Assembly (NCBI RefSeq): GCF_003852545.1
Contig: NZ_QAJR01000034.1
Location: 1 to 51,857, forward strand
Length of the DNA stretch: 51,857 nt
Origin: Acidovorax sp. FJL06
GTDB taxonomy: Bacteria > Pseudomonadota > Gammaproteobacteria > Burkholderiales > Burkholderiaceae_C
Direction of reading: 5' to 3'
Below the pieces are notes generated by a model. That model saw nothing but the letters and a program-made list of their open reading frames with translations. It was not told the origin of the DNA and did no database searches. Numbering within the stretch: position 1 is the stretch's first letter; the number at the start of each line of letters is the position of its first letter. A program made the translations under genes and the position numbers. Positions 8,937 to 18,812 of this stretch are shown piece after piece.

Positions 8937-10046
8937 ATGACCCGCCCCTACAACTTCTCGGCCGGCCCGGCCGCCATCCCCGCCGAAGTGCTGGAACAAG
9001 CCGCCGCCGAAATGCTCAACTGGCACGGCAGTGGCATGGGTGTGATGGAGATGAGCCACCGGGGCAAGGAATTCCTGTCCATCTACGAGCAGGCCGAAGC
9101 CGACCTGCGCGCACTGCTGGCCGTGCCTGCCCACTTCAAGATCCTGTTCATGCAGGGTGGCGGCCTGGCCGAAAACGCCATCGTGCCGCTGAACCTCTCG
9201 CGGGCTGGCGCGGTGGACTTCGTGGTCACGGGCAGCTGGAGCCAGAAGTCGCAGAAGGAGGCGCGCAAGTACGCCTCCGAGGTGAACATCGTGGCGTCGG
9301 CCGAAGACACCGGCTTCACCACCCTGCCCGACCCGGCCTCGTGGACGGTGAGCCGGGGCGCGAGCTACCTGCACATCTGCAGCAACGAAACCATTAACGG
9401 CATCGAATTCCACCAGCTGCCCGACCTGAAGGCGCTGGGCAGCGATGCGCCTTTGGTCATCGACTTTTCATCCCATGTGGCGTCGCGCCCCGTGGACTGG
9501 AGTCGCGTGGGCCTGGCCTTTGGCGGCGCGCAAAAGAACCTGGGGCCCGCCGGCCTCACGCTGGTCGTGGTGCGCGAAGACCTGCTGGGCCACGCCCTGC
9601 CCGCCTGCCCCAGCGCCTTCGACTACAAAACCGTGGCCGACAACCAGTCCATGTACAACACGCCGCCCACCTGGGGCATCTACATCGCGGGCCTCACCTT
9701 CCAGTGGCTCAAGCGCCAGACCGAAGGCGGCCTCACCGGCGTGGCCGCCATGGAACAGCGCAACATCGCCAAGGCCGCCCTGCTCTACAACGCCATCGAC
9801 AGCTCGCAGCTGTATGTGAACAAGGTGGCCGCCAACTGCCGCTCGCGCATGAACATCCCGTTCTTCCTGCGCGACGAAAGCCGCAACGACGCGTTCCTGG
9901 CCGGAGCCAAGGAACGCGGCCTGCTGCAACTCAAGGGCCACAAGTCCGTGGGGGGTATGCGCGCCAGTGTCTACAACGCCATGCCGATCGAGGGCGTACA
10001 GGCGCTGGCGGACTACATGCGAGAATTTGAACAGAAGCACGCCTGA
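8937..10046 (+). CDS. serC: Phosphoserine aminotransferase
   Basis: This 369-aa PLP enzyme makes 3-phosphoserine in serine synthesis and also acts in pyridoxal phosphate synthesis. The N-terminus [17 protein letters not shown] and [14 protein letters not shown] are typical. Lys200 in [11 protein letters not shown] should hold the [22 protein letters not shown] and [17 protein letters not shown] are further family signatures. Length matches E. coli SerC (about 362). It heads the serC-pheA-tyrA-aroA series, a gene order I recall as common in beta- and gammaproteobacteria. The start follows a repeat copy by about 10 bp. Confidence 0.97.
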   Translation: MTRPYNFSAGPAAIPAEVLEQAAAEMLNWHGSGMGVMEMSHRGKEFLSIYEQAEADLRALLAVPAHFKILFMQGGGLAENAIVPLNLSRAGAVDFVVTGSWSQKSQKEARKYASEVNIVASAEDTGFTTLPDPASWTVSRGASYLHICSNETINGIEFHQLPDLKALGSDAPLVIDFSSHVASRPVDWSRVGLAFGGAQKNLGPAGLTLVVVREDLLGHALPACPSAFDYKTVADNQSMYNTPPTWGIYIAGLTFQWLKRQTEGGLTGVAAMEQRNIAKAALLYNAIDSSQLYVNKVAANCRSRMNIPFFLRDESRNDAFLAGAKERGLLQLKGHKSVGGMRASVYNAMPIEGVQALADYMREFEQKHA

Positions 10047-10100
10047 ACGCACACCGGCCTTCCCCGTTCGTTCACGCGCCCGCGCACACAGACCCCATCC

Positions 10101-11198
10101 ATGAATACTCCGCAAGCCTCACCCGATCTCGCCAGCCTGCGTGTGCAGATCGACTCCATCGACCAGCAACTGCTCACGCTGCTGAACCAGCGCGCGCTGG
10201 TGGCCGAGCAGGTGGGTGAAGTCAAGAAGCGTGAAGGCACGCCCTTCTTCCGCCCCGACCGCGTGGCGCAGGTCATCGACAAGATCACCCACGCCAACCC
10301 CGGCCCGCTCAAGGGCGCGCATGTGGCAGCCATCTGGCGCGAGATCATGTCCGCCTGCCTGGCGCTCGAATCGCCCCAGCGCGTGGCCGTGCTCGGCCCC
10401 GAGGGCACGTTCTGCGAGCAGGCCGCCATCGAATTCTTCGGCGGTGCGGCCGACCTGATGTACTGCGCCAACTTCGACGAGGTGTTCCACGCCACGGCCG
10501 CAGGCAGTGCCCAATATGGTGTGGTGGGCGTGGAGAACTCCACCGAAGGCGTGGTCACGCGCTCGCTCGACCTGTTTTTGCACACACCCACCCATGTGGT
10601 GGGCGAGGTCAGCCTGCTGGTGCGGCACAACCTGCTGCGCACCACCAATTCGCTCGACGGCATCGAGGCGGTGCTGGCCCACCCCCAGGCCCTGGCCCAG
10701 TGCCAGGCCTGGCTGTCCAAGCACCTTCCGCATGCCGAGCGCCGCCCGGTGTCGAGCAATGCCGAAGGCGCCCGCCTGGCCACCACCAACCCCGCCTGGG
10801 CGGCCCTGTCGAGCGAACGCGCGGCCACGCAGTTCGGGCTGCACATCGTCTCGCACGCCATCCAGGACGACGCCTATAACCGCACGCGTTTTGCCATCAT
10901 CTGCCTGCCCCACACGCTGCAGACGCCGCCGCCTTCGGGCAAGGACTGCACCAGCCTCGTGGTCTCGGTGCCCAACCAACCCGGCGCCGTGCACGACCTG
11001 CTGGTGCCGCTCAAGACGCATGGCGTGTCCATGACGCGCTTTGAATCCCGCCCCGCACGCACCGGCCAGTGGGAGTACTACTTCTACATCGACCTCGACG
11101 GCCACCCTGCGCAGCCCCATGTGGCGCGCGCGCTGGAAGAACTGCGCAGCCTGTGCGCGTTCTACAAGGTTCTGGGCACCTACCCCGTGTCGTCCTGA
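10101..11198 (+). CDS. pheA: Chorismate mutase / prephenate dehydratase (P-protein)
   Basis: This 365-aa bifunctional enzyme turns chorismate into prephenate and then phenylpyruvate for phenylalanine. An AroQ-type mutase domain spans about 8-95 (LRVQIDSIDQQLLTLLNQRA). The dehydratase follows, with VAVLGPEGTFCEQAA, ENSTEGVV and NRTRFAII. A C-terminal ACT domain (about 287-365) contains FESRPARTGQWEYYFYID, where ESRP binds phenylalanine for feedback inhibition. Length is normal. It lies 54 bp after serC and 12 bp before tyrA. Confidence 0.97.
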   Translation: MNTPQASPDLASLRVQIDSIDQQLLTLLNQRALVAEQVGEVKKREGTPFFRPDRVAQVIDKITHANPGPLKGAHVAAIWREIMSACLALESPQRVAVLGPEGTFCEQAAIEFFGGAADLMYCANFDEVFHATAAGSAQYGVVGVENSTEGVVTRSLDLFLHTPTHVVGEVSLLVRHNLLRTTNSLDGIEAVLAHPQALAQCQAWLSKHLPHAERRPVSSNAEGARLATTNPAWAALSSERAATQFGLHIVSHAIQDDAYNRTRFAIICLPHTLQTPPPSGKDCTSLVVSVPNQPGAVHDLLVPLKTHGVSMTRFESRPARTGQWEYYFYIDLDGHPAQPHVARALEELRSLCAFYKVLGTYPVSS

Positions 11199-11210
11199 GG
11201 AGCCGCCAAG

Positions 11211-12083
11211 ATGTTTGAACAATTGGGACTCATCGGCTGCGGGCTCATGGGCGGCTCGTTTGCCCTGGCCATGAAGAAGGCCGGCCTGGTCAAGCGGGTG
11301 GTGGGCTACAGCAAGTCACCCTCCACCACCGACCGCGCGCGCCAACTGGGCGTGATCGATGTCGAAGCGCCCTCGGCCCTGCTGGCCGTGGCCGGCGCTG
11401 ACATCGTGCTGGTGGCCGTGCCCGTGGCCGCCACCGAAGCCACGCTGAAGGCCATCAAGCACCTGGTCACGCCCCAGATGCTGATCATGGACGTGGGCTC
11501 GACCAAGGCCGATGTGGTGCAGGCTGCGCAGCGCGCCCTGCGCGACCAGGTAGGATCGTTTGTGCCGGCGCACCCCATCACGGGGCGCGAGGTGTCGGGC
11601 GTGGAGCATGCCGAGGCCGACCTCTACAGCGGGCGCCAGGTGATCCTGACGCCCACCGAGCGCACCCTCACGGTCCACCTGCAAAATGCAGAAAAGATCT
11701 GGAATGCCCTGGGCTGCCGCGTGACCAGCATGGCCCCCGAATCGCACGATGCGGCCTTTGCAGCCGTCAGCCACCTGCCCCATGTGCTGGCCTTTGCGAT
11801 GATGAACAGCATCACCGGGCAGTCGCATGGCGACGACTTCCTGTCCCTGGCCGGGCCCGGGTTCCGGGATTTCACCCGCATCGCGGCCAGCGACCCCAAG
11901 GTGTGGCGCGACATCCTGCTGTCCAACCGGGAAGAACTTATTGCCCAGTCCAAGCTGTTCCAGCAGGCCCTGCGCAACATCGAGCAGGCCATGAAAGAGG
12001 GCAACGCCCAGGCACTGGAAGACATGCTGACCCTGGCCAGCGAAACCCGCGCGCACTGGCGCATGGGCGCAAAACGCAAGTAA
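11211..12083 (+). CDS. tyrA: Prephenate dehydrogenase
   Basis: This 290-aa enzyme oxidises prephenate to 4-hydroxyphenylpyruvate for tyrosine. The Rossmann motif GLIGCGLMGGSFA is at the N-terminus, and DVGSTKADV and HPITGREVSGVEHA are catalytic-region signatures. There is no mutase domain fused, since that activity is supplied by pheA. The end of the gene runs straight into an intergenic repeat beginning at the base after the stop codon. Confidence 0.95.
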   Translation: MFEQLGLIGCGLMGGSFALAMKKAGLVKRVVGYSKSPSTTDRARQLGVIDVEAPSALLAVAGADIVLVAVPVAATEATLKAIKHLVTPQMLIMDVGSTKADVVQAAQRALRDQVGSFVPAHPITGREVSGVEHAEADLYSGRQVILTPTERTLTVHLQNAEKIWNALGCRVTSMAPESHDAAFAAVSHLPHVLAFAMMNSITGQSHGDDFLSLAGPGFRDFTRIAASDPKVWRDILLSNREELIAQSKLFQQALRNIEQAMKEGNAQALEDMLTLASETRAHWRMGAKRK

Positions 12084-12166
12084 CCCCCTGAGTCGCCTTC
12101 GGCGCCTTCCCCCAAGGGGGACGCCACCCGTGGCCTGGCAAAGCCAGCTCCACGGTGGCACTGGCC
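12084..12166. repeat. CCCCCTGAG...GGGGGACGC repeat, copy 1
   Basis: The unit begins directly after the tyrA stop codon with CCCCCTGAGTCGCCTTCGGC, continues through CCCCCAAGGGGGACGCC and ends near CTGGCAAAGCCAG. It contains a C5/G5 dyad and a GGCCTGG/CCACGG part that can pair. The related copies are at about 22144 and 41094. Confidence 0.7.
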
Positions 12167-12217
12167 TCGGACGCGCCAGTTGCGTCGGACACTTGCGCAA
12201 ATGGACGAAAGACACTG

Positions 12218-14254
12218 ATGTACAGCACCGCATTCCTTGACCTGCCTCCCTTGCAAGCCGCTGCGGGTGAGGTCCACCTGCCCGGCTCCAAGAGCATCTC
12301 CAACCGCGTGCTGCTGCTGGCCGCGCTGAGCAACGGCACCACCACCGTGCACGACCTGCTGGCGTCCGACGACACGCGCGTGATGCTGGATGCCCTGCGC
12401 CAGATCGGCTGCACCGTGGATGAATCGGCAGGCAGCAGCACCGTGCGCATCACCGGCCTGGGGGGCCGCATGCCGCAATCGCCCGCGAAACTCTTCATGG
12501 GCAACGCCGGCACGGCCATGCGCCCGCTCACCGCGGCGCTGGCGTTGCTGGGCGGCGAGTTCGAGTTGTCGGGCGTGCCGCGCATGCACGAGCGCCCCAT
12601 CGGCGACCTCGTCGATGCCCTGCGCCAGCTGGGCTGCCAGATCGACTACCTGGGCAACGAGGGCTACCCGCCGCTCAAGATCGCCCACGGCCAAGGGGTG
12701 CCAGCCCTGGCGCTGAACGAGCCCATCCGCGTGCGCGGCGATGTATCGAGCCAGTTCCTCACCGCCCTGCTCATGGCGCTGCCGCTCGCGGCGGGTGCAC
12801 AGGCCATCGTGATCGAGGTGGTGGGCGAGCTGATCTCCAAGCCCTACATCGCCATCACGCTCCAGTTGCTGGCGCGGTTTGGCATCGTGGTCGAACACCA
12901 GAACTGGCAGCGCTTCACCATCCCGGCGGGCTGCCGCTACCAGTCGCCCGGCAGCATCCATGTGGAGGCGGACGCCTCATCCGCTAGCTATTTCATAGCA
13001 CTTGGGGCACTCGCAACGGGCGGTGAAGGCCCAAAAAGCATCAAGATCCAGGGCGTAGGCCTGGACTCCATCCAGGGCGACATCCGCTTTGTGGAGGCCG
13101 CACGTGCCATGGGGGCTGTGGTCACGGGCGGGGCCAACTGGCTGCAGATCGAACGCGGCGCGTGGCCTCTGAAGGCCATCGAGATGGACTGCAACCACAT
13201 CCCCGACGCAGCCATGACGCTGGCCGTGATGGCGCTGTATGCCGAAGGCACCACCACGCTGACCAACATTGCCAGTTGGCGCGTGAAGGAAACCGACCGC
13301 ATCGCCGCCATGGCCACCGAACTGCGCAAGCTCGGCGCCACAGTGGAGGAAGGCGCGGACTTCATACGTGTCGCACCCCCTGCCCAGGCGGCGGACTGGA
13401 AGCCCGCCAGCATCCACACCTACGACGACCACCGCGTGGCCATGTGTTTCTCGCTGGCCGCCTTCAACCCGGCCCACCTGCCGGTGCGCATCGAAGACCC
13501 CAAGTGTGTGGCCAAGACCTTTCCGGACTACTTCGAGGCGCTGTTCTCGGTCGCCCAGGTCGAGACCGCCCACATCCCGGTGATCTGCATCGACGGCCCC
13601 ACGGCCTCGGGCAAGGGCACGGTGGCGGCTGCGGTGGCGCAGCGGCTGGGCTACCGCTTTCTCGACTCGGGGGCGATGTACCGCATCACCGCCCTGGCCG
13701 CGCTGCGTGCGGGCCTGGCCATCGACGCCGACCACGAAGCACGCATTGCCACCATGGCACAGACCCTGCCGGTGCGCTTTGAAGGCGGCCGGGTGCTGCT
13801 GGGCAGCGACGACGTGACCGACGCCATCCGCACCGAAGAAGCCGGCATGAACGCATCCCGCGTGTCCGCCCTGCCCGCCGTGCGCACGGCCTTGGTAGAC
13901 CTGCAGCACAGCTTCCAGCGCCTGCCCGGCCTGGTGGCCGATGGCCGCGACATGGGCACCGTGATCTTTCCAGAGGCCCCGCTCAAGGTCTATTTGACGG
14001 CCAGCGCCGCCTGCCGCGCGGAGCGCCGTTATAAACAGTTGATTTCAAAGGGTTTTTCGGCTATTATCGAAGACCTTCGCGCGGATTTGGAGGCGCGTGA
14101 CGCCCGGGACAGTTCCCGCAGCGTTGCGCCCTTGAAGCCCGCGCAGGATGCTCTGGTCCTGGACAACTCCACTTTGACGATTGATGAAGCCGTCGAACAG
14201 GTGTTGGCCTGGTGGCAAGAGCGCCAGCCCTTCGCAGCTGCTGCGCAGGGCTGA
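12218..14254 (+). CDS. aroA-cmk: Fused EPSP synthase and cytidylate kinase
   Basis: One 678-aa frame carries two enzymes. Residues 1 to about 448 are 5-enolpyruvylshikimate-3-phosphate synthase (shikimate pathway), with [29 protein letters not shown] and [14 protein letters not shown]-like signatures. Residues about 452-678 are CMP kinase, with the P-loop [18 protein letters not shown], and [13 protein letters not shown]. In many bacteria aroA and cmk are separate neighbours upstream of rpsA. Here no stop codon separates them, and the linker is only a few residues. I chose the ATG at 12218, because the upstream in-frame GTG at 12155 lies in the repeat. I recall this fusion in other Comamonadaceae. 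Confidence 0.95.
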   Translation: MYSTAFLDLPPLQAAAGEVHLPGSKSISNRVLLLAALSNGTTTVHDLLASDDTRVMLDALRQIGCTVDESAGSSTVRITGLGGRMPQSPAKLFMGNAGTAMRPLTAALALLGGEFELSGVPRMHERPIGDLVDALRQLGCQIDYLGNEGYPPLKIAHGQGVPALALNEPIRVRGDVSSQFLTALLMALPLAAGAQAIVIEVVGELISKPYIAITLQLLARFGIVVEHQNWQRFTIPAGCRYQSPGSIHVEADASSASYFIALGALATGGEGPKSIKIQGVGLDSIQGDIRFVEAARAMGAVVTGGANWLQIERGAWPLKAIEMDCNHIPDAAMTLAVMALYAEGTTTLTNIASWRVKETDRIAAMATELRKLGATVEEGADFIRVAPPAQAADWKPASIHTYDDHRVAMCFSLAAFNPAHLPVRIEDPKCVAKTFPDYFEALFSVAQVETAHIPVICIDGPTASGKGTVAAAVAQRLGYRFLDSGAMYRITALAALRAGLAIDADHEARIATMAQTLPVRFEGGRVLLGSDDVTDAIRTEEAGMNASRVSALPAVRTALVDLQHSFQRLPGLVADGRDMGTVIFPEAPLKVYLTASAACRAERRYKQLISKGFSAIIEDLRADLEARDARDSSRSVAPLKPAQDALVLDNSTLTIDEAVEQVLAWWQERQPFAAAAQG

Positions 14255-14383
14255 AACGTGGAGCCCATGGGCTCCAGGCAGTGCCGAAAGGCCATGCCAC
14301 AGGCCCACGCAGCCCCTCTCGCGCGCCAGCGCACAGGTTGTGTGGATCGATAACCTAACCCGCGGCTCTGCCGCAAAAAACCA

Positions 14384-14414
14384 CCGCAAGCAGCTATAAA
14401 AACGGTAGCAATAG
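14384..14414. repeat. Partial TAGC-family repeat before rpsA
   Basis: CGCAAGCAGCTATAAAAACG followed by GTAGCAATAG resembles the outer end of the TAGC family read in reverse. It lies in the rpsA leader, 35 bp before the start codon, inside a 194-bp gap where I see no gene. Confidence 0.45.
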
Positions 14415-14448
14415 TGCTGCCGGAATCCTGTTTGTGGCAAGGAAACAC

Positions 14449-16134
14449 ATGTCCGAATCTTTTGCCGCCCTTTTTGAAGAATCCTTGCAGCGTACGGAAA
14501 TGCGCCCAGGCGAAGTCATCACCGCTGAAGTCGTGCGCGTTGAGCACAACTTCGTGGTCGTGAACGCCGGCCTCAAGTCCGAAGCCTACGTGCCGCTGGA
14601 AGAGTTCAAGAACGACAAGGGCGAAGTCGAAGTCCAAGTGGGTGACTTCGTGTCGGTGGCCATTGGCTCCATCGAAAACGGCTACGGCGACACCATTCTG
14701 TCGCGCGACACCGCCAAGCGCCTGGCTTCGTGGATGAGCCTGGAAAAGGCCCTGGAATCCGGCGAATTCGTCACCGGCACCACCTCCGGCAAGGTCAAGG
14801 GCGGCCTGACTGTCCTGGTCAACGGCATCCGCGCATTCCTGCCCGGTTCGCTGATCGATACCCGTCCGATCAAGGATCTGACGCCGTACGAAAACAAGAC
14901 CATGGAATTCAAGGTCATCAAGCTGGACCGCAAGCGCAACAACGTGGTGCTGAGCCGCCGCGCTGTGGTGGAAGCTTCCATGGGCGAAGAGCGCGCCAAG
15001 CTGATGGAAACCCTGAAGGAAGGCTCCATCGTTCAAGGCGTGGTCAAGAACATCACCGAATACGGTGCGTTCGTGGACCTGGGCGGCATCGACGGCCTGC
15101 TGCACATCACCGACATGGCATGGCGCCGCGTGCGTCACCCTTCCGAAGTGGTGACGGCTGGCCAGGAAATCACGGCCAAGATCCTGAAGTTCGACACCGA
15201 AAAGAACCGTGTCTCGCTGGGTCTGAAGCAAATGGGCGACGACCCATGGATGGGCGTGAACCGCCGCTACCCACAATCGACCCGCCTGTTCGGCAAGATC
15301 ACGAACATTGCCGACTACGGCGCGTTCGTCGAACTCGAACCCGGCATCGAAGGCCTGGTGCACGTGTCTGAAATGGACTGGACCAACAAGAACATCGCTC
15401 CCGCCAAGCTGGTTTCGCTGGGCGACGAAGTCGAAGTCATGGTTCTGGAAATCGACGAAGACAAGCGCCGCATCAGCCTGGGCATGAAGCAGTGCAAGGC
15501 CAACCCATGGCAAGAATTCGCGCAGGACACGAAGCGCGGCGACCGCGTCAAGGGTCCTATCAAGTCGATCACCGACTTCGGCGTGTTCGTGGGCCTGGCT
15601 GCCGGCATCGACGGCCTGGTGCACCTGTCTGACCTCTCGTGGAACGAACCCGGCGAAGCCGCCGTTCGCAACTACAAGAAGGGCCAGGAAGTGGAAGCGA
15701 TCGTGCTGGCCGTGGACGTGGACCGCGAACGCATCTCGCTGGGCATCAAGCAGCTCGACGGCGACCCATTCACGACCTTCGTGACCGTGAACGACAAGGG
15801 CCAGACGGTGACCGGCAAGGTCAAGACCGTGGACGCCCGTGGCGCTGAAATCGACCTCGGCGAAGACATCGTGGGCTACCTGCGCGCTTCGGAAATCTCC
15901 CGCGACCGCGTGGAAGATGCCCGCAACGTGCTCAAGGAAGGCGACGAAGTCACGGCCGTGGTGGTCAATGTGGATCGCAAGACCCGCAACATCCAGCTGT
16001 CGATCAAGGCCAAGGACATGGCCGACCAGCAAGAAGCCATGTCTTCGCTGTCGCAACAGTCGGCCCGCGAAAGCGCCGGCACGACCAGCCTGGGCGCCCT
16101 GCTGCGTGCCAAGCTGGACAACTCGGAAAAGTAA
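14449..16134 (+). CDS. rpsA: 30S ribosomal protein S1
   Basis: This 561-aa protein helps the 30S subunit bind and unfold mRNA. It consists of six S1 RNA-binding domains. The first two are divergent. The later ones show the repeated pattern [29 protein letters not shown], then [20 protein letters not shown] and [28 protein letters not shown]. The ATG at 14449 ([12 protein letters not shown]) follows AAGGAAACAC, so the frame opening at 14434 is not the start. A strong terminator follows. Codon use is strongly biased, as expected of an abundant ribosomal protein. Confidence 0.98.
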   Translation: MSESFAALFEESLQRTEMRPGEVITAEVVRVEHNFVVVNAGLKSEAYVPLEEFKNDKGEVEVQVGDFVSVAIGSIENGYGDTILSRDTAKRLASWMSLEKALESGEFVTGTTSGKVKGGLTVLVNGIRAFLPGSLIDTRPIKDLTPYENKTMEFKVIKLDRKRNNVVLSRRAVVEASMGEERAKLMETLKEGSIVQGVVKNITEYGAFVDLGGIDGLLHITDMAWRRVRHPSEVVTAGQEITAKILKFDTEKNRVSLGLKQMGDDPWMGVNRRYPQSTRLFGKITNIADYGAFVELEPGIEGLVHVSEMDWTNKNIAPAKLVSLGDEVEVMVLEIDEDKRRISLGMKQCKANPWQEFAQDTKRGDRVKGPIKSITDFGVFVGLAAGIDGLVHLSDLSWNEPGEAAVRNYKKGQEVEAIVLAVDVDRERISLGIKQLDGDPFTTFVTVNDKGQTVTGKVKTVDARGAEIDLGEDIVGYLRASEISRDRVEDARNVLKEGDEVTAVVVNVDRKTRNIQLSIKAKDMADQQEAMSSLSQQSARESAGTTSLGALLRAKLDNSEK

Positions 16135-16175
16135 AGCGCTGACCCGTTAAGGAGCGATTCCTTATACGGCCAGAC

Positions 16176-16205
16176 AGCGGGCGCCTTGTGCGCCCGCTCT
16201 TTTTT
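16176..16205 (+). terminator. rpsA terminator
   Basis: A 9-bp stem (16176-16184 with 16190-16198) with a 5-base loop is followed by CTTTTTT. It separates rpsA from ihfB. Confidence 0.9.
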
Positions 16206-16261
16206 CACGACAAAGAGACAACCCCCTGCCCACCCGCAGCCTGCCTATGTCCCAAGACTCC

Positions 16262-16597
16262 ATGACCCGCTCCGACCTCGTTGAAGAACTGGCCGCACGC
16301 TTTGGCCAGCTCACCCACCGCGATGCCGAATACGCCGTCAAGACCATTCTGGACGCCGTGGGCGATGCCCTGGTGCGTGGGCACCGCATCGAGATCCGGG
16401 GTTTTGGCAGTTTCTCGGTCAACCACCGTCCGCCCCGCATGGGCCGCAACCCCCGCAGCGGCGAGGCCGTGGCCATCCCCGAAAAGCGGGTGCCGCATTT
16501 CAAGCCCGGCAAGGCCCTGCGCGAAGCCGTGGACAAGCGCACCGCCGAGATGGAAGAAAAGACCCAGGCCACGCCGGGCGTGCCAGATCAAAATTGA
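16262..16597 (+). CDS. ihfB: Integration host factor subunit beta
   Basis: IhfB pairs with IhfA to bend DNA in transcription, replication and recombination. The protein is about 111 aa from [14 protein letters not shown], which matches the family N-terminus. An ATG 15 bp upstream (16247) would add MSQDS. The DNA-binding arm is [22 protein letters not shown], with the family's invariant Pro and RNP. The C-terminal extension after KALREAVD is longer than in E. coli (94 aa). Its last residues and stop codon (CAAAATTGA) come from a TAGC-family repeat copy. Position after rpsA is standard. Confidence 0.95.
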   Translation: MTRSDLVEELAARFGQLTHRDAEYAVKTILDAVGDALVRGHRIEIRGFGSFSVNHRPPRMGRNPRSGEAVAIPEKRVPHFKPGKALREAVDKRTAEMEEKTQATPGVPDQN

Positions 16598-16640
16598 TAG
16601 CTGATACCGCTTGATGGATGCGCCCAAGCGGCCTATTTGA
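16591..16640. repeat. Short palindromic repeat, TAGC...GCGCTT family, copy 2
   Basis: AAATTGATAGCTGATACCGC is followed by TTGATGGATGCGCCCAAGCGG and CCTATTTGA. It overlaps the ihfB stop codon at 16595-16597. Confidence 0.7.
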
Positions 16641-16717
16641 GGGATACTGGAGCTGCGCAAACTTGCCGCAGGTCCTGCGCCCAAGCTCTTAGAATCGCCC
16701 CACCACTGGGGAGACCG

Positions 16718-17056
16718 ATGAAATACCTCCTGTGGCTGCTCAAGGCAGCCATTTTTTTTACGCTCTTCGCCTTCGCGCTGAACAACCAGCAGGACGCGAC
16801 CGTGCACTTCTTCTTTGGCACCCAGTGGCGCGCGCCGCTGGTGCTGGTGGTGCTGACGGCCTTCTCGGCCGGGCTCGCCGTGGGCGTGCTGGGCATGGTG
16901 CCCCGCTGGTGGCGCCACCGCACGGCCGCCCGCCGCGCCCAGGCGGCCGCCGCCGTCGCCGTGCCAGCCCCTGCGCCCACAGCGGCAGCCAACAGCAGCA
17001 ATACGCCTCCCGCGCCCCCGCCACCTCCCGACCTGCCCTCGATCCATGGAATTTGA
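16718..17056 (+). CDS. lapA: LapA family inner-membrane protein
   Basis: This 112-aa protein has two predicted membrane segments (about 2-20 and 41-64) separated by NNQQDATVHFFFGTQW, the LapA pattern, and a Pro/Ala-rich cytoplasmic tail. LapA partners LapB in LPS assembly control. The ATG at 16718 begins MKYLLWLLK. The frame open from 16637 has no support. It overlaps lapB by 11 bp. Confidence 0.88.
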   Translation: MKYLLWLLKAAIFFTLFAFALNNQQDATVHFFFGTQWRAPLVLVVLTAFSAGLAVGVLGMVPRWWRHRTAARRAQAAAAVAVPAPAPTAAANSSNTPPAPPPPPDLPSIHGI

Positions 17057-18203
17057 CCTGAGCTGGATTCTGCTGGGCCTGCCCCTGGCTTTTGTGCTGG
17101 GCTGGCTGGCATCGCGTTTCGATCTGCGCCAGCTGCGCGCCGAAAATCGCCGCGCGCCCAAGGCCTATTTCAAGGGCCTGAACTTCCTGCTCAACGAGCA
17201 GCAGGACCAGGCGATCGACGCCTTCATCGAGGCCGTGCAGAACGACCCCGACACCTCCGAGCTGCACTTCGCCCTGGGCAACCTGTTTCGCCGCCGGGGC
17301 GAATACGACCGCGCGGTGCGCGTGCACGAACACCTGCTGTCGCGCGGCGACCTCTCCCGCACCGACCGCGAGCGCGCCCAGCATGCGCTGGCGCTCGACT
17401 TCCTCAAGGCGGGCCTGCTCGACCGCGCGGAAGACGCCCTGCACCGGCTGGAGGGCACGCCCTTCGAGGCCCAGGCCCGCCTGGCCCTGCTGGCCATCTA
17501 CGAACGCTCGCGCGACTGGCCGCACGCCGCCACCATTGCCCGCAAGATGCACGACGCCGACCAGGGCGATTTCAGCACCCGGCAGGCGCACTACCTGTGC
17601 GAACAGGCGCTGGCCCTGACCACCCAGGGCGATCTGCCTGCCGCCCAGGCGCTGCTGGAACAGGCCGTGGCCGCCGCCCCCGAGGCCGCGCGGGCACGCA
17701 TCGAACTGGCGCGGCTGCAGCGCCTCATGGGCCAACCGGCGGCGGTGCTGGCCACGCTCAAGGCGCTGGGCGAACGCAACCCCGCCGCCCTGCCGCTGGC
17801 GGCCCCGCTGATGGTCGAAGCCGCCACGGCCAGCGGGCGCACCACCGAGGTCCATGCCCTGCTGCTGGCCCACTACGCGCAGGCCCCTTCGCTCGACGTG
17901 CTGGAAAGCATCGTGGCCATGGAGGCCGCCGACGCCAGCACCAGCGGCTCTGCCCGGCAACGGTATGTGGAGCACCTGGACAAGGAACGCTCGCTGGTGG
18001 CGGCCGCCAAGTGGCTGGCCACCGAGAGGCTGGAGCACGAGGCGTTCCACCCCCAGATCCAGCGCGCGCTGGAGCATGCCGTGAAGCCCCTCACGCGCTA
18101 CCGCTGCGCGGCCTGTGGCTTTGAGGCCCGCCAGCATTTCTGGCAATGCCCCGGCTGCCAGACCTGGGACAGCTACCCCGCGCGCCGCGTCGAAGAACTC
18201 TGA
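17046..18203 (+). CDS. lapB: LPS assembly protein LapB (YciM), TPR and rubredoxin-like
   Basis: LapB is an inner-membrane protein that guides FtsH to degrade LpxC and so balances LPS against phospholipid. The 385-aa sequence has an N-terminal membrane helix (about 5-22), a run of TPR helices (about 38-340) and a C-terminal zinc ribbon (YRCAACGF...WQCPGCQTWDSY), all as in E. coli LapB (389 aa). It starts inside the end of lapA, so the two are translationally linked. FNAxGLNFLLNEQQDQAIDAF is the first TPR region. Confidence 0.93.
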   Translation: MEFDLSWILLGLPLAFVLGWLASRFDLRQLRAENRRAPKAYFKGLNFLLNEQQDQAIDAFIEAVQNDPDTSELHFALGNLFRRRGEYDRAVRVHEHLLSRGDLSRTDRERAQHALALDFLKAGLLDRAEDALHRLEGTPFEAQARLALLAIYERSRDWPHAATIARKMHDADQGDFSTRQAHYLCEQALALTTQGDLPAAQALLEQAVAAAPEAARARIELARLQRLMGQPAAVLATLKALGERNPAALPLAAPLMVEAATASGRTTEVHALLLAHYAQAPSLDVLESIVAMEAADASTSGSARQRYVEHLDKERSLVAAAKWLATERLEHEAFHPQIQRALEHAVKPLTRYRCAACGFEARQHFWQCPGCQTWDSYPARRVEEL

Positions 18204-18246
18204 CCCGCCCCTTCCAGGCCAAACCCCCACACCAAGGACACCTGCC

Positions 18247-18696
18247 ATGTTGAAGAAACTGCTGACCCTGATCGCCACCCTGCTGCTGGCCACCGCCGCT
18301 TTCGCCGCAGTGGACGTGAACACCGCCACCGAGGCCGAGCTGGACGGCATCAAGGGCATCGGGCCCGGCCTGTCGGGCCGCATCCTGGAAGAGCGCAAGA
18401 GCGCCCCCTTCAAGGACTGGGCCGACTTCATTGGCCGCGTGGGCGGCGTGGGCAACAAAAGCGCCGTGAACTTCTCCAAGGAAGGCCTGACCGTCAACGG
18501 CAAGAAATACAGCGCGGCCGCCGCCGCCAAAGCCGAGGCCAAGAACCACAAGAAGCACGCCAGCGCCCAGGCCGCAGACCGCAAGCCCCGCAGCAACGCA
18601 GACAAGGACACAGCCACACCGGCTGCAGCGCCGACAGCAGCCCCGGCTGCAGCACCCGCAGCCCCAGCCCCGGCAGCCAGCGCTAGCAAAAACTAA
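18247..18696 (+). CDS. ComEA-like helix-hairpin-helix DNA-binding protein
   Basis: This 149-aa secreted protein has a signal peptide (1-20, ending FAA) and then a helix-hairpin-helix domain (VNTATEAELDGIKGIGPGLSGRILEER...GRVGGVGNKSAV, about 24-80). The tail is rich in Lys and Ala and ends in an Ala-Pro stretch. Related proteins bind incoming DNA in the periplasm during natural transformation. Many betaproteobacterial copies stand alone, as here. No other competence gene is in the window. It lies 43 bp after lapB and is followed by a strong terminator. Confidence 0.85.
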   Translation: MLKKLLTLIATLLLATAAFAAVDVNTATEAELDGIKGIGPGLSGRILEERKSAPFKDWADFIGRVGGVGNKSAVNFSKEGLTVNGKKYSAAAAAKAEAKNHKKHASAQAADRKPRSNADKDTATPAAAPTAAPAAAPAAPAPAASASKN

Positions 18697-18713
18697 GCAC
18701 ACTCCACAAGCAG

Positions 18714-18742
18714 CAAGCCCGCTCCAGCGGGCTTGTTTTTTT
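18714..18742 (+). terminator. Terminator after the ComEA-like gene
   Basis: A 10-bp perfect stem (18714-18723 with 18726-18735) is followed by seven T. It marks the boundary between the rpsA/lap region and the Mrp operon. Confidence 0.9.
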
Positions 18743-18784
18743 GTACCCATCACAAACGCGGCAGCAAGGGCTGGACAGGGTTTT

Positions 18785-18799
18785 TAGGGGCTGCCCCTA
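18785..18799. promoter_or_regulatory. 15-bp palindrome before mrpA
   Basis: TAGGGGCTGCCCCTA is a perfect inverted repeat 13 bp before the mrpA start and overlaps a TAGAAT (18798-18803) that could be a -10 box. A TGGACA at about 18771-18776 is a poor -35 with 20-bp spacing. It may be an operator or a leader hairpin. Confidence 0.4.
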
Positions 18800-18812
18800 G
18801 AATCATTCACGC

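Noticed and set aside
14029-16056. A minus-strand open frame antisense to rpsA and the end of aroA-cmk
   Set aside because: No domains, and it conflicts with strongly conserved sense genes.
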